NCBI GenBank assembly: GCA_003648875.1
Contig: QMQC01000118.1
Span: 1 to 6,241, forward strand
Length of the DNA: 6,241 bases
Reading direction: 5' to 3'
Origin: Actinomycetota bacterium
GTDB taxonomy: Bacteria; Actinomycetota; Acidimicrobiia; Spongiisociales; UBA5794
Below are positions 1 through 5,921 of this stretch, piece after piece. The number at the start of each line of letters is the position of its first letter. The stretch's first letter is position 1. Both the position numbers and the translations under genes were made by a program. The notes beneath the pieces were generated by a model that was not told the origin of the DNA, did not search any database, and was given only the letters and a program-made list of their open reading frames with translations.

Positions 1-389
1 CTCAAGCGGTTGTCGAGGGATCGTCTGACCATCCCTGCGAGTACATGACAGGAGGGCGAGTAGCGATCCTCGGTCCGGCGGGTAGGAACATCGCAGCAGG
101 CATGACGGGCGGTGTCCTGTTTCGCCACGACGAGGGCATGTCGGTCGAGGCACATATCGCTGACTCAGCGCCGCCACCAAGACGTCTTGGTGATGATGAC
201 GCCTCAGAATTGAAGGCGATGATCGTCGCCCATGTATCGCGAACCGATTCAACGCGAGGCAGGGAGTTGCTTGCTGATTGGGAGGACGCAGTTGCGAGAT
301 TCTGGGTACTACGGCCTTCGGCTACGCGGTCGAATTCTGTCAACGCGTTTGGGAACACAGAAGCGTCCCCAGGCGTTACATCCGTATGA
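1..389 (+). CDS. gltB: Glutamate synthase large subunit, C-terminal GXGXG domain (5' end outside window)
   Basis: The first complete codon is at position 3; 128 residues are visible before TGA at 387-389. The segment AVVEGSSDHPCEYMTGG followed by VAILGPAGRNIAAGMTGG is the hallmark of the right-handed beta-helix (GXGXG) domain that ends the large subunit of glutamate synthase. It is followed by the usual acidic helix region (DASELKAMIVAHVSRTDS, then ELLADWEDAVARFWVLRP). The full enzyme transfers the amide nitrogen of glutamine to 2-oxoglutarate and carries a 3Fe-4S cluster; the glutaminase and FMN domains would lie upstream of the window. After RFWVLRP the last 23 residues are Ser/Thr/Asn-rich and do not resemble the usual short basic end of GltB. 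A stand-alone GXGXG-domain protein is a possible alternative, since only the end is visible. The ATG at 45 is internal to the conserved domain and is not the true start. Confidence 0.78.
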   Translation, partial: QAVVEGSSDHPCEYMTGGRVAILGPAGRNIAAGMTGGVLFRHDEGMSVEAHIADSAPPPRRLGDDDASELKAMIVAHVSRTDSTRGRELLADWEDAVARFWVLRPSATRSNSVNAFGNTEASPGVTSV

Positions 390-429
390 GTTGCGGCTCG
401 TCCCGGGTGGCCGGTCTTCCCCCACTCCC

Positions 430-451
430 ACTCGCAGTCATCCGGGCGAGT
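430..451. promoter_or_regulatory. Short inverted repeat upstream of the sufB -10 box
   Basis: ACTCGC at 430-435 and GCGAGT at 446-451 form perfect 6-bp arms around a 10-nt spacer. The repeat covers the position where a -35 element would sit for the -10 box at 468-473. It could be a weak terminator hairpin for gltB, since it starts 40 nt past that stop, but no T-run follows. It could equally be a second protein-binding site. Six-bp arms are common by chance in GC-rich DNA. Confidence 0.25.
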
Positions 452-464
452 CGCACCATGACTC

Positions 465-473
465 TGGTATGAT
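465..473 (+). promoter_or_regulatory. Extended -10 promoter of sufB
   Basis: TGG at 465-467 followed directly by TATGAT at 468-473 matches an extended -10 element (TGN then TATAAT, one mismatch in the hexamer). No good -35 hexamer is visible 16-18 nt upstream, where the sequence is GC-rich, which fits an extended -10 promoter or an activator-dependent one. The predicted transcription start is near 480, giving a leader of about 35 nt before the sufB ATG. Confidence 0.55.
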
Positions 474-495
474 TCCACTAGCGCCATAGTGGAAT
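472..495. promoter_or_regulatory. Perfect palindromic operator candidate over the sufB transcription start
   Basis: ATTCCACTA (472-480) and TAGTGGAAT (487-495) are exact reverse complements separated by the 6-nt spacer GCGCCA. The left arm overlaps the last two bases of the -10 box and the right arm lies just inside the transcribed leader. With a start near 480, only the right arm would be transcribed, so a DNA operator is more likely than an RNA hairpin. The position is the classic one for a repressor that blocks RNA polymerase. Suf operons are commonly controlled by Fe-S or iron sensors (Rrf2-family IscR/RsrR types, SufR, DtxR/IdeR, Fur). The arms do not match the IdeR box or other consensus sites I can recall, so the regulator is not identified, and its gene is not in this window. 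Confidence 0.6.
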
Positions 496-503
496 TACCT
501 ATC

Positions 504-508
504 GGGAG
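504..508 (+). promoter_or_regulatory. Ribosome binding site of sufB
   Basis: GGGAG ends 6 nt before the ATG at 515 and supports that start. No other Shine-Dalgarno-like purine run lies in the short leader. Confidence 0.6.
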
Positions 509-514
509 CCCAAC

Positions 515-1918
515 ATGACCACTGTCGACATCGATCTTGGAGCGTATTCGCTCGGTTGGTCGGACGAAGAGGACTACGTCTTCAAACCCGAGAAGGGCCT
601 CGATGAGGATCTGATCCGCACGATGTCCGACATGAAGGGCGAGCCAGATTGGATGCTCGACTTCCGCCTCAGGTCGTACAAGCGGTTCCTGGCAAGGCCA
701 ACGCCTACATGGGGTGGTGGTGGCAGGCTCGACACCATCGATTACGACGACATCTACTACTACATCAAACCGACAGAGGAACAGGCGAAGGATTGGGACA
801 TGGTCCCTGACTCCATCAAGGAGACCTACGAAAAACTCGGCATTCCCGAGGCGGAACGTAAGTACCTCGCAGGTGTGACGGCTCAGTACGAGTCCGAGGT
901 CGTGTATCACCGCAACCGCGAGGACCTCGAAGAGCTCGGTGTCCTGTTCTGCGACATGGACACGGCTGTGCGTGAATACCCTGATCTCGTCAGGGAGTAT
1001 TTCGGCACCATCATTCCACCGAACGACAACAAATTCGCTGCGTTGAACTCAGCTGTGTGGTCTGGTGGATCGTTCATCTATATCCCTCCGGGCGTCCACC
1101 TCGAGGAGCCACTCCAGGCGTACTTCAGGATCAATGCAGAGTCGATGGGCCAGTTCGAACGGACCCTGATAATCGTTGACGAGGGGGCGTTCTGTCACTA
1201 TGTCGAGGGTTGCTCCGCTCCTGTCTACACGAGCGACTCGCTCCACGCTGCGGTTGTTGAGGTTGTGATCAAAGAAGGTGGTCGTTGTCGGTACACGACC
1301 ATCCAGAACTGGTCGAACAACGTGCTCAATCTCGTGACCAAGCGCGCGGCGGCATACAAGAACGCAACGATGGAGTGGGTCGACGGCAACCTCGGTTCGG
1401 GCCTCACGATGAAGTACCCGGCGGTCTGGCTGATGGAGGAGGGTGCACACGGAGAAGTGCTTTCCATTGCATTTGCGAACACCGGTCAGATTCTCGATGC
1501 AGGCGCGAAGATGGTGCACGTTGCTCCGAACACGACCTCACTCATCATCTCGAAGTCGATCAGCAAGGGTGGCGGCCGCGCGATGTACCGCGGGCTCGTT
1601 CGCGTCGAGGAAGGTGCAGAGGAGTCCAAGGCGTTCGTGCGCTGTGATGCCCTCCTTCTGGACGATGAGTCCCGGTCCGACACCTATCCGTCAATGGAGG
1701 TCGAGGAGTCCAACATCGACATCGGCCACGAGGCGACGGTCTCGAAGGTCGGCGAGGATCAGCTCTTCTACTTGATGAGCAGAGGGCTTTCGGAGGAACA
1801 GGCGACGGCCATGGTTGTTGCCGGGTTCATCGAACCGATCGTCAAGGAACTCCCGATGGAGTACGCGGTCGAGATGAACAGGCTCATCGAGCTTCAGATG
1901 GAAGGCTCCATCGGCTGA
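515..1918 (+). CDS. sufB: Fe-S cluster assembly scaffold protein SufB
   Basis: This 467-residue protein is the SufB subunit of the SufBCD complex, which builds Fe-S clusters in the cytoplasm using sulfur from SufS/SufU and ATP hydrolysis by SufC. It has the family's N-terminal region (DDIYYYIKPTE, then GIPEAERKYLAGVTAQYESEVVYH, residues about 79-132) and the central and C-terminal beta-helix with IYIPPGVHLEEPLQAYFRIN. Near the end are VRCDALLLDDESRSDTYP and IDIGHEATVSKVGEDQLFYLMSRG. Cys377 and Glu406 correspond, by motif, to the conserved E. coli SufB Cys405 and Glu434 used for sulfur transfer and cluster formation. Length is normal, and unlike many mycobacterial SufB genes it has no intein. 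The ATG is set by the GGGAG site 6 nt upstream. It has its own promoter and operator-like palindrome. nucS follows after 35 nt, whereas the usual partner sufD begins only at 6030. Confidence 0.97.
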   Translation: MTTVDIDLGAYSLGWSDEEDYVFKPEKGLDEDLIRTMSDMKGEPDWMLDFRLRSYKRFLARPTPTWGGGGRLDTIDYDDIYYYIKPTEEQAKDWDMVPDSIKETYEKLGIPEAERKYLAGVTAQYESEVVYHRNREDLEELGVLFCDMDTAVREYPDLVREYFGTIIPPNDNKFAALNSAVWSGGSFIYIPPGVHLEEPLQAYFRINAESMGQFERTLIIVDEGAFCHYVEGCSAPVYTSDSLHAAVVEVVIKEGGRCRYTTIQNWSNNVLNLVTKRAAAYKNATMEWVDGNLGSGLTMKYPAVWLMEEGAHGEVLSIAFANTGQILDAGAKMVHVAPNTTSLIISKSISKGGGRAMYRGLVRVEEGAEESKAFVRCDALLLDDESRSDTYPSMEVEESNIDIGHEATVSKVGEDQLFYLMSRGLSEEQATAMVVAGFIEPIVKELPMEYAVEMNRLIELQMEGSIG

Positions 1919-1953
1919 ACTGAGAACGTCCGGAACCGGTAGCCTCGCCTTCA

Positions 1954-2613
1954 ATGAGGATTCGGATAGCTGAGTGCACGGTTCGATATGAGGGGCGCCT
2001 TGACGCATATCTGCCGTGGGCGACGCGCCTCATCATGGTCAAGGCCGACGGGTGCGTTGCCGTCCATGCAGATGGCGGTGCCTACAAACCTCTGAATTGG
2101 ATGAACTCACCCAACACCCTCACCGAGGACGAGGATACCTGGACGGTCGTGAACCCAAAGGGTGAGAAGCTCATTATCGAGTTCGGAGAGGTGCACTTCG
2201 AGACCTCTAGAGAACTCGGTGACGATCCCGGACTTGTCAAGGACGGTGTCGAGTTTGAGCTGCAACGCCTGCTGGCTGAGAGCCCGGATGTGTTGGGCGA
2301 AGGCCTATCGCTTGTCCGAAGAGAGTATCCGACACCGATCGGTCCCGTGGATCTCCTCTGCAGGGACGGGGACGGAATGGCCGTCGCCGTAGAGATCAAA
2401 CGCCGAGGCGAGATCGACGGTGTCGAACAGTTGACGAGATACCTCGAGTTCCTCAATCGCGACACACGCCTTGCGCCGGTGCGCGGGGTCTTCGTTGCCC
2501 AGGTGATCAAGCCCCAGGCCAAGCTGCTTGCGCAGGATCGTGGAATCACATGCGTTGAGATCGACTACGACGAACTGAGGGGCGCAGACTCGGACCTACT
2601 CAGGCTCTTCTAG
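1954..2613 (+). CDS. nucS: Mismatch-specific endonuclease NucS/EndoMS
   Basis: This 219-residue protein is the NucS/EndoMS endonuclease, which cuts both strands at mismatched base pairs and serves as the non-canonical mismatch repair system of many Actinobacteria that lack MutS/MutL. The N-terminal DNA-binding domain carries RLIMVKADGCVAVHADGGAYKPLNWM (residues 25-50), a family signature including the Trp of the base-recognition pocket. The C-terminal RecB-like nuclease domain holds GPVDLLCRDGDG and AVEIKRRG, giving the D-x(13)-E-x-K catalytic set at Asp133, Glu147 and Lys149, followed by GVEQLTRYLEFLNRD. The protein ends in DLLRLF, like the tail through which other actinobacterial NucS proteins bind the DNA polymerase beta clamp. 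The start is chosen from the family N-terminus; the upstream ribosome site is weak. Same strand as sufB with a 35-nt gap and no clear terminator between them, so co-transcription is likely. Confidence 0.95.
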   Translation: MRIRIAECTVRYEGRLDAYLPWATRLIMVKADGCVAVHADGGAYKPLNWMNSPNTLTEDEDTWTVVNPKGEKLIIEFGEVHFETSRELGDDPGLVKDGVEFELQRLLAESPDVLGEGLSLVRREYPTPIGPVDLLCRDGDGMAVAVEIKRRGEIDGVEQLTRYLEFLNRDTRLAPVRGVFVAQVIKPQAKLLAQDRGITCVEIDYDELRGADSDLLRLF

Positions 2614-2641
2614 GTGTACGCAGAATGTGCACTGCGCACAC
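2614..2641. terminator. Hairpin between convergent nucS and sigma genes, probable shared terminator
   Basis: GTGTACGCAG (2614-2623) can pair with CTGCGCACAC (2632-2641) in a 10-bp stem with one A/C mismatch and an 8-nt loop. An alternative fold uses TGTGC (2626-2630) with GCACA (2636-2640). The hairpin begins right after the nucS stop and lies 32 nt past the sigma gene stop on the other strand, so it could serve both. There is no T-run on either side. Terminators without a U-tract are often proposed in Actinobacteria, but this makes the call less certain. Confidence 0.5.
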
Positions 2642-2673
2642 TCCCGGAAACGGACATCTGGGATCTGATCAAA

Positions 2674-3603
2674 TCAAAGAAGACTCTGTAGGTCGTACAT
2701 CGTTGACGGATGCCTCAGCTTGTTCAAGGCTCTGGTTTCGATCTGGCGGACGCGTTCTCGAGTGATTCCGAGCTGGACTCCAACATCCGAGAGAGTACGC
2801 GGGAGTTGTGCGTCCAGGCCGTATCGGAGCACGAGCACGGTTTGCTCCCGGTTGTCGAGTGTTCCGATTGCCCGGATGAGCTCTTCCCTACGAGCGGCCA
2901 CCGCGACTACTGCGAACGGGTCCTCAGCATCGTCGTCTTCGACAAAATCGCTCAGTTCGGCGTCGCCGTCATCACCGACGGGTCTATCCAGACTCACTGT
3001 GTCACTTGGTGCATTCAGCGCAACGACGATCTTCATCTCGTCAAGTCCGCTGACTTCAGAGATCTCAGCAATCGTCGGCGTGCGCCGCAGGCTCTCCCTG
3101 AGTGTCAGTTCAGATTCCTGAACGGTACGCACGATGTCCACCATGTGGACGGGGAGTCTGATCGTTCTCCCGTGGTTGCCGAGACCGCGGGTTATGGCTT
3201 GGCGAATCCACCATGTTGCGTATGTCGAGAACTTGAAACCTTTGCGCCAATCGAATTTCTCGACTGCCCGAATCAGTCCGAGGTTGCCCTCTTGTATGAG
3301 GTCGAGAAGATCCAGTCCGCGGCCTGTATACCGTTTGGCGATGGAGATCACGAGCCGGAGATTGCATCGGATGAACTGGCGTTTGGCGTGGTCTGCTTGC
3401 CGGATGTGGCGAACGAGGACGACGCGCTCCTGCATGTCGATGTCCGCGTCACCTGCGAGCTCCTGTTCGGCATCTTGGCCGCGCTCGATGACGCGTGCCA
3501 GCCGTACCTCATCCTCTGCCGTGAGGAGATCGTGTGTCGATACCGATTCGAGGTACAGACCGATCGCATCGGCGACCGTAGCTTCCCTTGCAGCGCTTGC
3601 CAT
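2674..3603 (-). CDS. RNA polymerase sigma factor, sigma-70 family (RpoD-like, probably group 2)
   Basis: A 309-residue sigma factor that directs RNA polymerase to promoters. Region 1.2 lies at about residues 8-42 (ADAIGLYLESVSTHDLLTAEDEVRLARVIERG). Region 2 covers 75-145, including NLRLVISIAKRYTGRGLDLLDLIQEG and the -10 recognition stretch FKFSTYATWWIRQAITRGL. Region 3 follows with RTIRLPVHMVDIV, and region 4 spans 240-300 with the helix-turn-helix around LSDVGVQLGITRERVRQIETRALNKLRHP. There is no long acidic N-terminal extension (region 1.1) as in principal actinobacterial sigma factors, and the spacer between regions 1.2 and 2 is short. It is therefore more like an alternative, non-essential group 2 factor (SigB/HrdA-C type) than the housekeeping one. 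The frame stays open upstream to 4578, but that part is antisense to the lipoprotein gene; the ATG at 3603 fits the family N-terminus and has a G6 run 5 nt upstream. No anti-sigma gene is adjacent. Confidence 0.93.
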   Translation of the reverse strand: MASAAREATVADAIGLYLESVSTHDLLTAEDEVRLARVIERGQDAEQELAGDADIDMQERVVLVRHIRQADHAKRQFIRCNLRLVISIAKRYTGRGLDLLDLIQEGNLGLIRAVEKFDWRKGFKFSTYATWWIRQAITRGLGNHGRTIRLPVHMVDIVRTVQESELTLRESLRRTPTIAEISEVSGLDEMKIVVALNAPSDTVSLDRPVGDDGDAELSDFVEDDDAEDPFAVVAVAARREELIRAIGTLDNREQTVLVLRYGLDAQLPRTLSDVGVQLGITRERVRQIETRALNKLRHPSTMYDLQSLL

Positions 3604-3650
3604 ACAACCCCCCGTCGTCGGCTCTCCGCAACCCGTGTCCAGCGCTCTGG

Positions 3651-3679
3651 AAGTTATCACCACATGGCCAGTTCGGCAA
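3651..3679 (-). promoter_or_regulatory. Promoter candidate for the sigma factor gene
   Basis: Read on the minus strand, TTGCCG (3674-3679) and TAACTT (3651-3656) are separated by exactly 17 nt, and TGA directly precedes the -10 box as an extended element. This gives a leader of about 40 nt before the ATG at 3603. The -10 hexamer matches at the three most conserved positions (T1, A2, T6). No convincing promoter for the opposite gene (lipoprotein, ATG 3727) was found in the same gap. Confidence 0.42.
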
Positions 3680-3726
3680 GGGAGTTGTACCCTTTCTGAG
3701 AACGCCCCCAGCTCGGACCGGAACCC

Positions 3727-5226
3727 ATGAAGCGCCTCACGCTCATCTCGATCGCATTGGCTGCACCTGTGCTCTCGTCCTGCACGGGCAGCCTTGGCGT
3801 TCAACCGGGCGATGCAGTCGTGCCGCCCCAGATGGGCGATCCCATGATCGAGGTAGTTGTGCTCGCTGCAGACGATCTTGGCGTTCTCGAAGCCACGGTT
3901 GTCGCAAACGGTGCAACTGTGCACGCCTCTGCGGGAGAGTCTCCCACGGTTACGTGGAAGAAAGTGCCGATCGAACTCGAGGCCGCGGCTGAGGGGTTTC
4001 AGCCGTTCACCTTCACGGTCACCGACTACCCCGACGCCGGACGTATTGAGTTCAGGCTCGAACCGGTCGTCCTCCAGGGCCGAGTGACGTCGGATGCGGG
4101 CCGGCCGTTGCCAGGCGTGTCGGTCTCTCTTGGTGGCATCACCGATGAGACCGACAACGAGGGCAGATACTCGATCGAACGAGCGACAGCGGGAACGATC
4201 ATGCTCGACAGGCCGGCGTGGTCGCACGGCGAATACGCCTGGGACGGTGTTCTTGACCGTTACGACATGTCGATGGTCCCTGAGTTCATCCGGGCTATCC
4301 GTGTCGCTGCTGCGGATCTGTTGGACGAAGATCGCTGGGAGGCTCTTCTGTCCATCGCTGACGCGACGGGTGTCAACGGACTCGTCGTCGACCTCAAGGC
4401 CGAGGACGGAACCGTTGTATTTCCCACAGAAGTAGCCACAGCGAATTCCATTGGTGCGGTGAGCAGCTACTTCGAGCTGGCCGATGTCATCGGCGCAGCC
4501 GAGGAGCACGATCTGTACCTCATCGGCAGGGTCGGTGTGTTCCAGGACGACTTCTTCGCTGCTGCTGAACCGGACCACGCGGTGCTCGACGAGGATGGCT
4601 CACTCTGGCGTTCGCGGAACGGTTTCGCCTGGCTCGATCCGTCCGATCCAGCGTCGTTCGAGTACGCCATATCGATCGCAAAAGAGGCCTGCGACAAAGG
4701 GTTCGACGAGATCCAGTTCGACTACGTGTCCTACCCGTTCGGTGGAGATGTCTCATCCGCTGTGTTCGATGGCGCCTACAACCAGGAGGTACGAGTGGCG
4801 TCGATCAACGCCTTCCTCACCCGTGCGTACTCAGTGGTCCATGGGCTGGGGGGGTGCACGGTGTCGTCGACGTTGCTTGGCATCGTCCTGGAGTCTGGTT
4901 CTGACGAGGGTGTCGGGCAGCGACCCGAATCGATGTCGCGGATCGTCGATGTTCTTGCACCAACGTTGTACTCAACGAACTACGGCGCTGGCTGGAGGAA
5001 CTTCGAGAACCCGGACGACCACGCTGTTGAGATCGTTGACAGCGCTCTGAGAGGGGGTAGGGGGAGACTCGACGGCCATGGATATCTCCGACCGTGGCTT
5101 CAGACATGGACGATTTCAAAGGCGGACCAACGGGCCGTTCAGATGATCGTTGAAGAGTCAGATACGGGATGGATGTTGTGGTCCAACAGTGCAAACTACT
5201 CGGCCGAGGCCCTTCCGAGCAGATAG
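3727..5226 (+). CDS. Lipoprotein with carboxypeptidase-regulatory-like domain and DUF4015-type predicted glycoside hydrolase domain
   Basis: A 499-residue exported protein. The N-terminus MKRLTLISIALAAPVLSSC is a lipoprotein signal with lipobox LSSC, so Cys19 should be lipid-modified and the protein anchored on the outer face of the membrane. Residues about 40-112 look like a beta-sandwich or PEGA-like segment. Residues about 113-160 (QGRVTSDAGRPLPGVSVSL, then TDNEGRYSI) match the carboxypeptidase regulatory-like fold. Residues about 185-490 carry the landmarks of the DUF4015/COG1306 predicted TIM-barrel glycoside hydrolases: IRAIRVAAADLLD, GLVVDLKAEDGTVVF, KGFDEIQFDYVSYP (Glu328 and Asp332 are candidate catalytic acids), APTLYSTNYGAGW and RPWLQTW. 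The substrate is unknown; a cell-surface polysaccharide is an inference. The start fits the signal peptide; the upstream ribosome site is weak. Divergent from the sigma gene and convergent with the M23 peptidase gene. Confidence 0.85.
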   Translation: MKRLTLISIALAAPVLSSCTGSLGVQPGDAVVPPQMGDPMIEVVVLAADDLGVLEATVVANGATVHASAGESPTVTWKKVPIELEAAAEGFQPFTFTVTDYPDAGRIEFRLEPVVLQGRVTSDAGRPLPGVSVSLGGITDETDNEGRYSIERATAGTIMLDRPAWSHGEYAWDGVLDRYDMSMVPEFIRAIRVAAADLLDEDRWEALLSIADATGVNGLVVDLKAEDGTVVFPTEVATANSIGAVSSYFELADVIGAAEEHDLYLIGRVGVFQDDFFAAAEPDHAVLDEDGSLWRSRNGFAWLDPSDPASFEYAISIAKEACDKGFDEIQFDYVSYPFGGDVSSAVFDGAYNQEVRVASINAFLTRAYSVVHGLGGCTVSSTLLGIVLESGSDEGVGQRPESMSRIVDVLAPTLYSTNYGAGWRNFENPDDHAVEIVDSALRGGRGRLDGHGYLRPWLQTWTISKADQRAVQMIVEESDTGWMLWSNSANYSAEALPSR

Positions 5227-5235
5227 GCGCCTGCT

Positions 5236-5844
5236 TCAGATGGGCTGATCCGTGCTGTTCGGGAACCGTTGTTCTCGGTCCAGAACGTCGCGAAGGAAGT
5301 GGTACGGGTTCATCTTCTTGCCGTCATGCCTGACCTCAAAATGGGTGTGTGGTCGCGTGCCTTCGGCGTTCCCTGAATCACCGACGTATCCGATGACCTG
5401 ACCGGCCCTGACCTCGTCACCCTCCAGAATGGTTGCGTAGAAAGCCGTCCAAACGCCACCCTCGCCATCATCGGTTCCAAGGGTGTCGTTGTTGAGATGC
5501 ATGTAGGACGTGGCCCAACCGTTGCCGTGTTCGATGCGGATGAAATAGCCTGAGAGGCGACTCTCTCCCAGCTTTGTGATCACGCCGTCGGCAACGGCGA
5601 CGATCTCAGTCCCTCGTGGGCTCATGATGTCTGTGCCCCGATGTCCTCTACCACCGCTCCGGGGAGCTCCCCAACTGTTCGAGAATCCGACGGTATCGGT
5701 TTCGTGGGGGAACACGGTGAGTACGAAGCGGGGCTCCTCGCTTGATGCTGAAGCCGGGGCAGGGTCGGTGATCGACCCGATTCCCGTGACTATGACCGCC
5801 AGGGCGATGGCGAGCGCGAACGCGTCGAGTGGGGCTCTTCGCAT
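5236..5844 (-). CDS. Secreted M23 (LytM/lysostaphin-type) metallopeptidase
   Basis: A 202-residue zinc peptidase of family M23, expected to cut peptide cross-links in peptidoglycan or, if degenerate, to regulate other hydrolases. The N-terminus MRRAPLDAFALAIALAVIVTG is a signal peptide (hydrophobic core about 8-25), with a plausible cleavage site after ASA at residues 31-33. The catalytic domain has HRGTD (His68 and Asp72 as zinc ligands), VVAVADGVITKLGES-type biotinyl-lipoyl-like beta turns, the SYMHL motif (His116), and the final HTHFEVR (His166 and His168). All expected ligands are present, so it should be active. There is no LysM or coiled-coil segment, so the protein is little more than the bare domain. 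An in-frame ATG at 5913 would add 23 polar residues before the signal peptide; the ATG at 5844 is preferred because it places the signal at the N-terminus and has a GGGAGAT purine run (5854-5860) upstream. The gene ends 9 nt from the stop of the convergent lipoprotein gene. Confidence 0.92.
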   Translation of the reverse strand: MRRAPLDAFALAIALAVIVTGIGSITDPAPASASSEEPRFVLTVFPHETDTVGFSNSWGAPRSGGRGHRGTDIMSPRGTEIVAVADGVITKLGESRLSGYFIRIEHGNGWATSYMHLNNDTLGTDDGEGGVWTAFYATILEGDEVRAGQVIGYVGDSGNAEGTRPHTHFEVRHDGKKMNPYHFLRDVLDREQRFPNSTDQPI

Positions 5845-5898
5845 GTTGATTTCATCTCCCGGAGGAGCGCGGAGTCCTACCTGCGCTCTCTCGGTTGC

Positions 5899-5919
5899 GT
5901 ATCGTGGCGACAACGATAC
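5899..5919. promoter_or_regulatory. 7-bp inverted repeat upstream of the M23 peptidase gene
   Basis: GTATCGT (5899-5905) and ACGATAC (5913-5919) are exact reverse complements with a 7-nt spacer. The repeat is centred about 65 nt upstream of the M23 start and about 120 nt upstream of sufD. A TATCGT hexamer, possible as a weak -10 for the minus-strand gene, lies inside one arm. The size and symmetry suit a dimeric repressor site, but no regulator is identified. Confidence 0.35.
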
Positions 5920-5921
5920 CG

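Noticed and set aside
2..910. 302-codon open frame on the minus strand across gltB and the start of sufB
   Set aside because: It is antisense to two genes with clear family motifs, spans the sufB promoter, and its translation shows no recognisable domain. Long antisense frames are common in GC-rich DNA.
515..1918. Possible intein in SufB, as in many mycobacteria
   Set aside because: The 467-residue length is normal and the conserved stretches, including YVEGCSAPVY, run uninterrupted.
1930..1939. CCGGAACCGG as a terminator between sufB and nucS
   Set aside because: The stem is 4 bp with a 2-nt loop, too small to fold, and no T-run follows.
2710..3699. 329-codon plus-strand frame opposite the sigma factor
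   Set aside because: It mirrors the sigma gene's codon structure and has no family resemblance or ribosome binding site; the sigma reading is unambiguous.
3604..4578. N-terminal extension of the sigma factor frame (325 further codons)
   Set aside because: The extension is antisense to the lipoprotein gene and unlike any sigma domain; the family N-terminus and a promoter both fit the ATG at 3603.
5216..5237. Terminator hairpin between the lipoprotein and M23 genes
   Set aside because: Only a 5-bp stem (AGCAG with CTGCT, 8-nt loop) can form, with no T-run, and it overlaps both gene ends.
5845..5913. Upstream ATG at 5913 as the M23 start
   Set aside because: It would place 23 polar residues before the signal peptide and cut into the 5899-5919 repeat; the ATG at 5844 gives a clean signal peptide.
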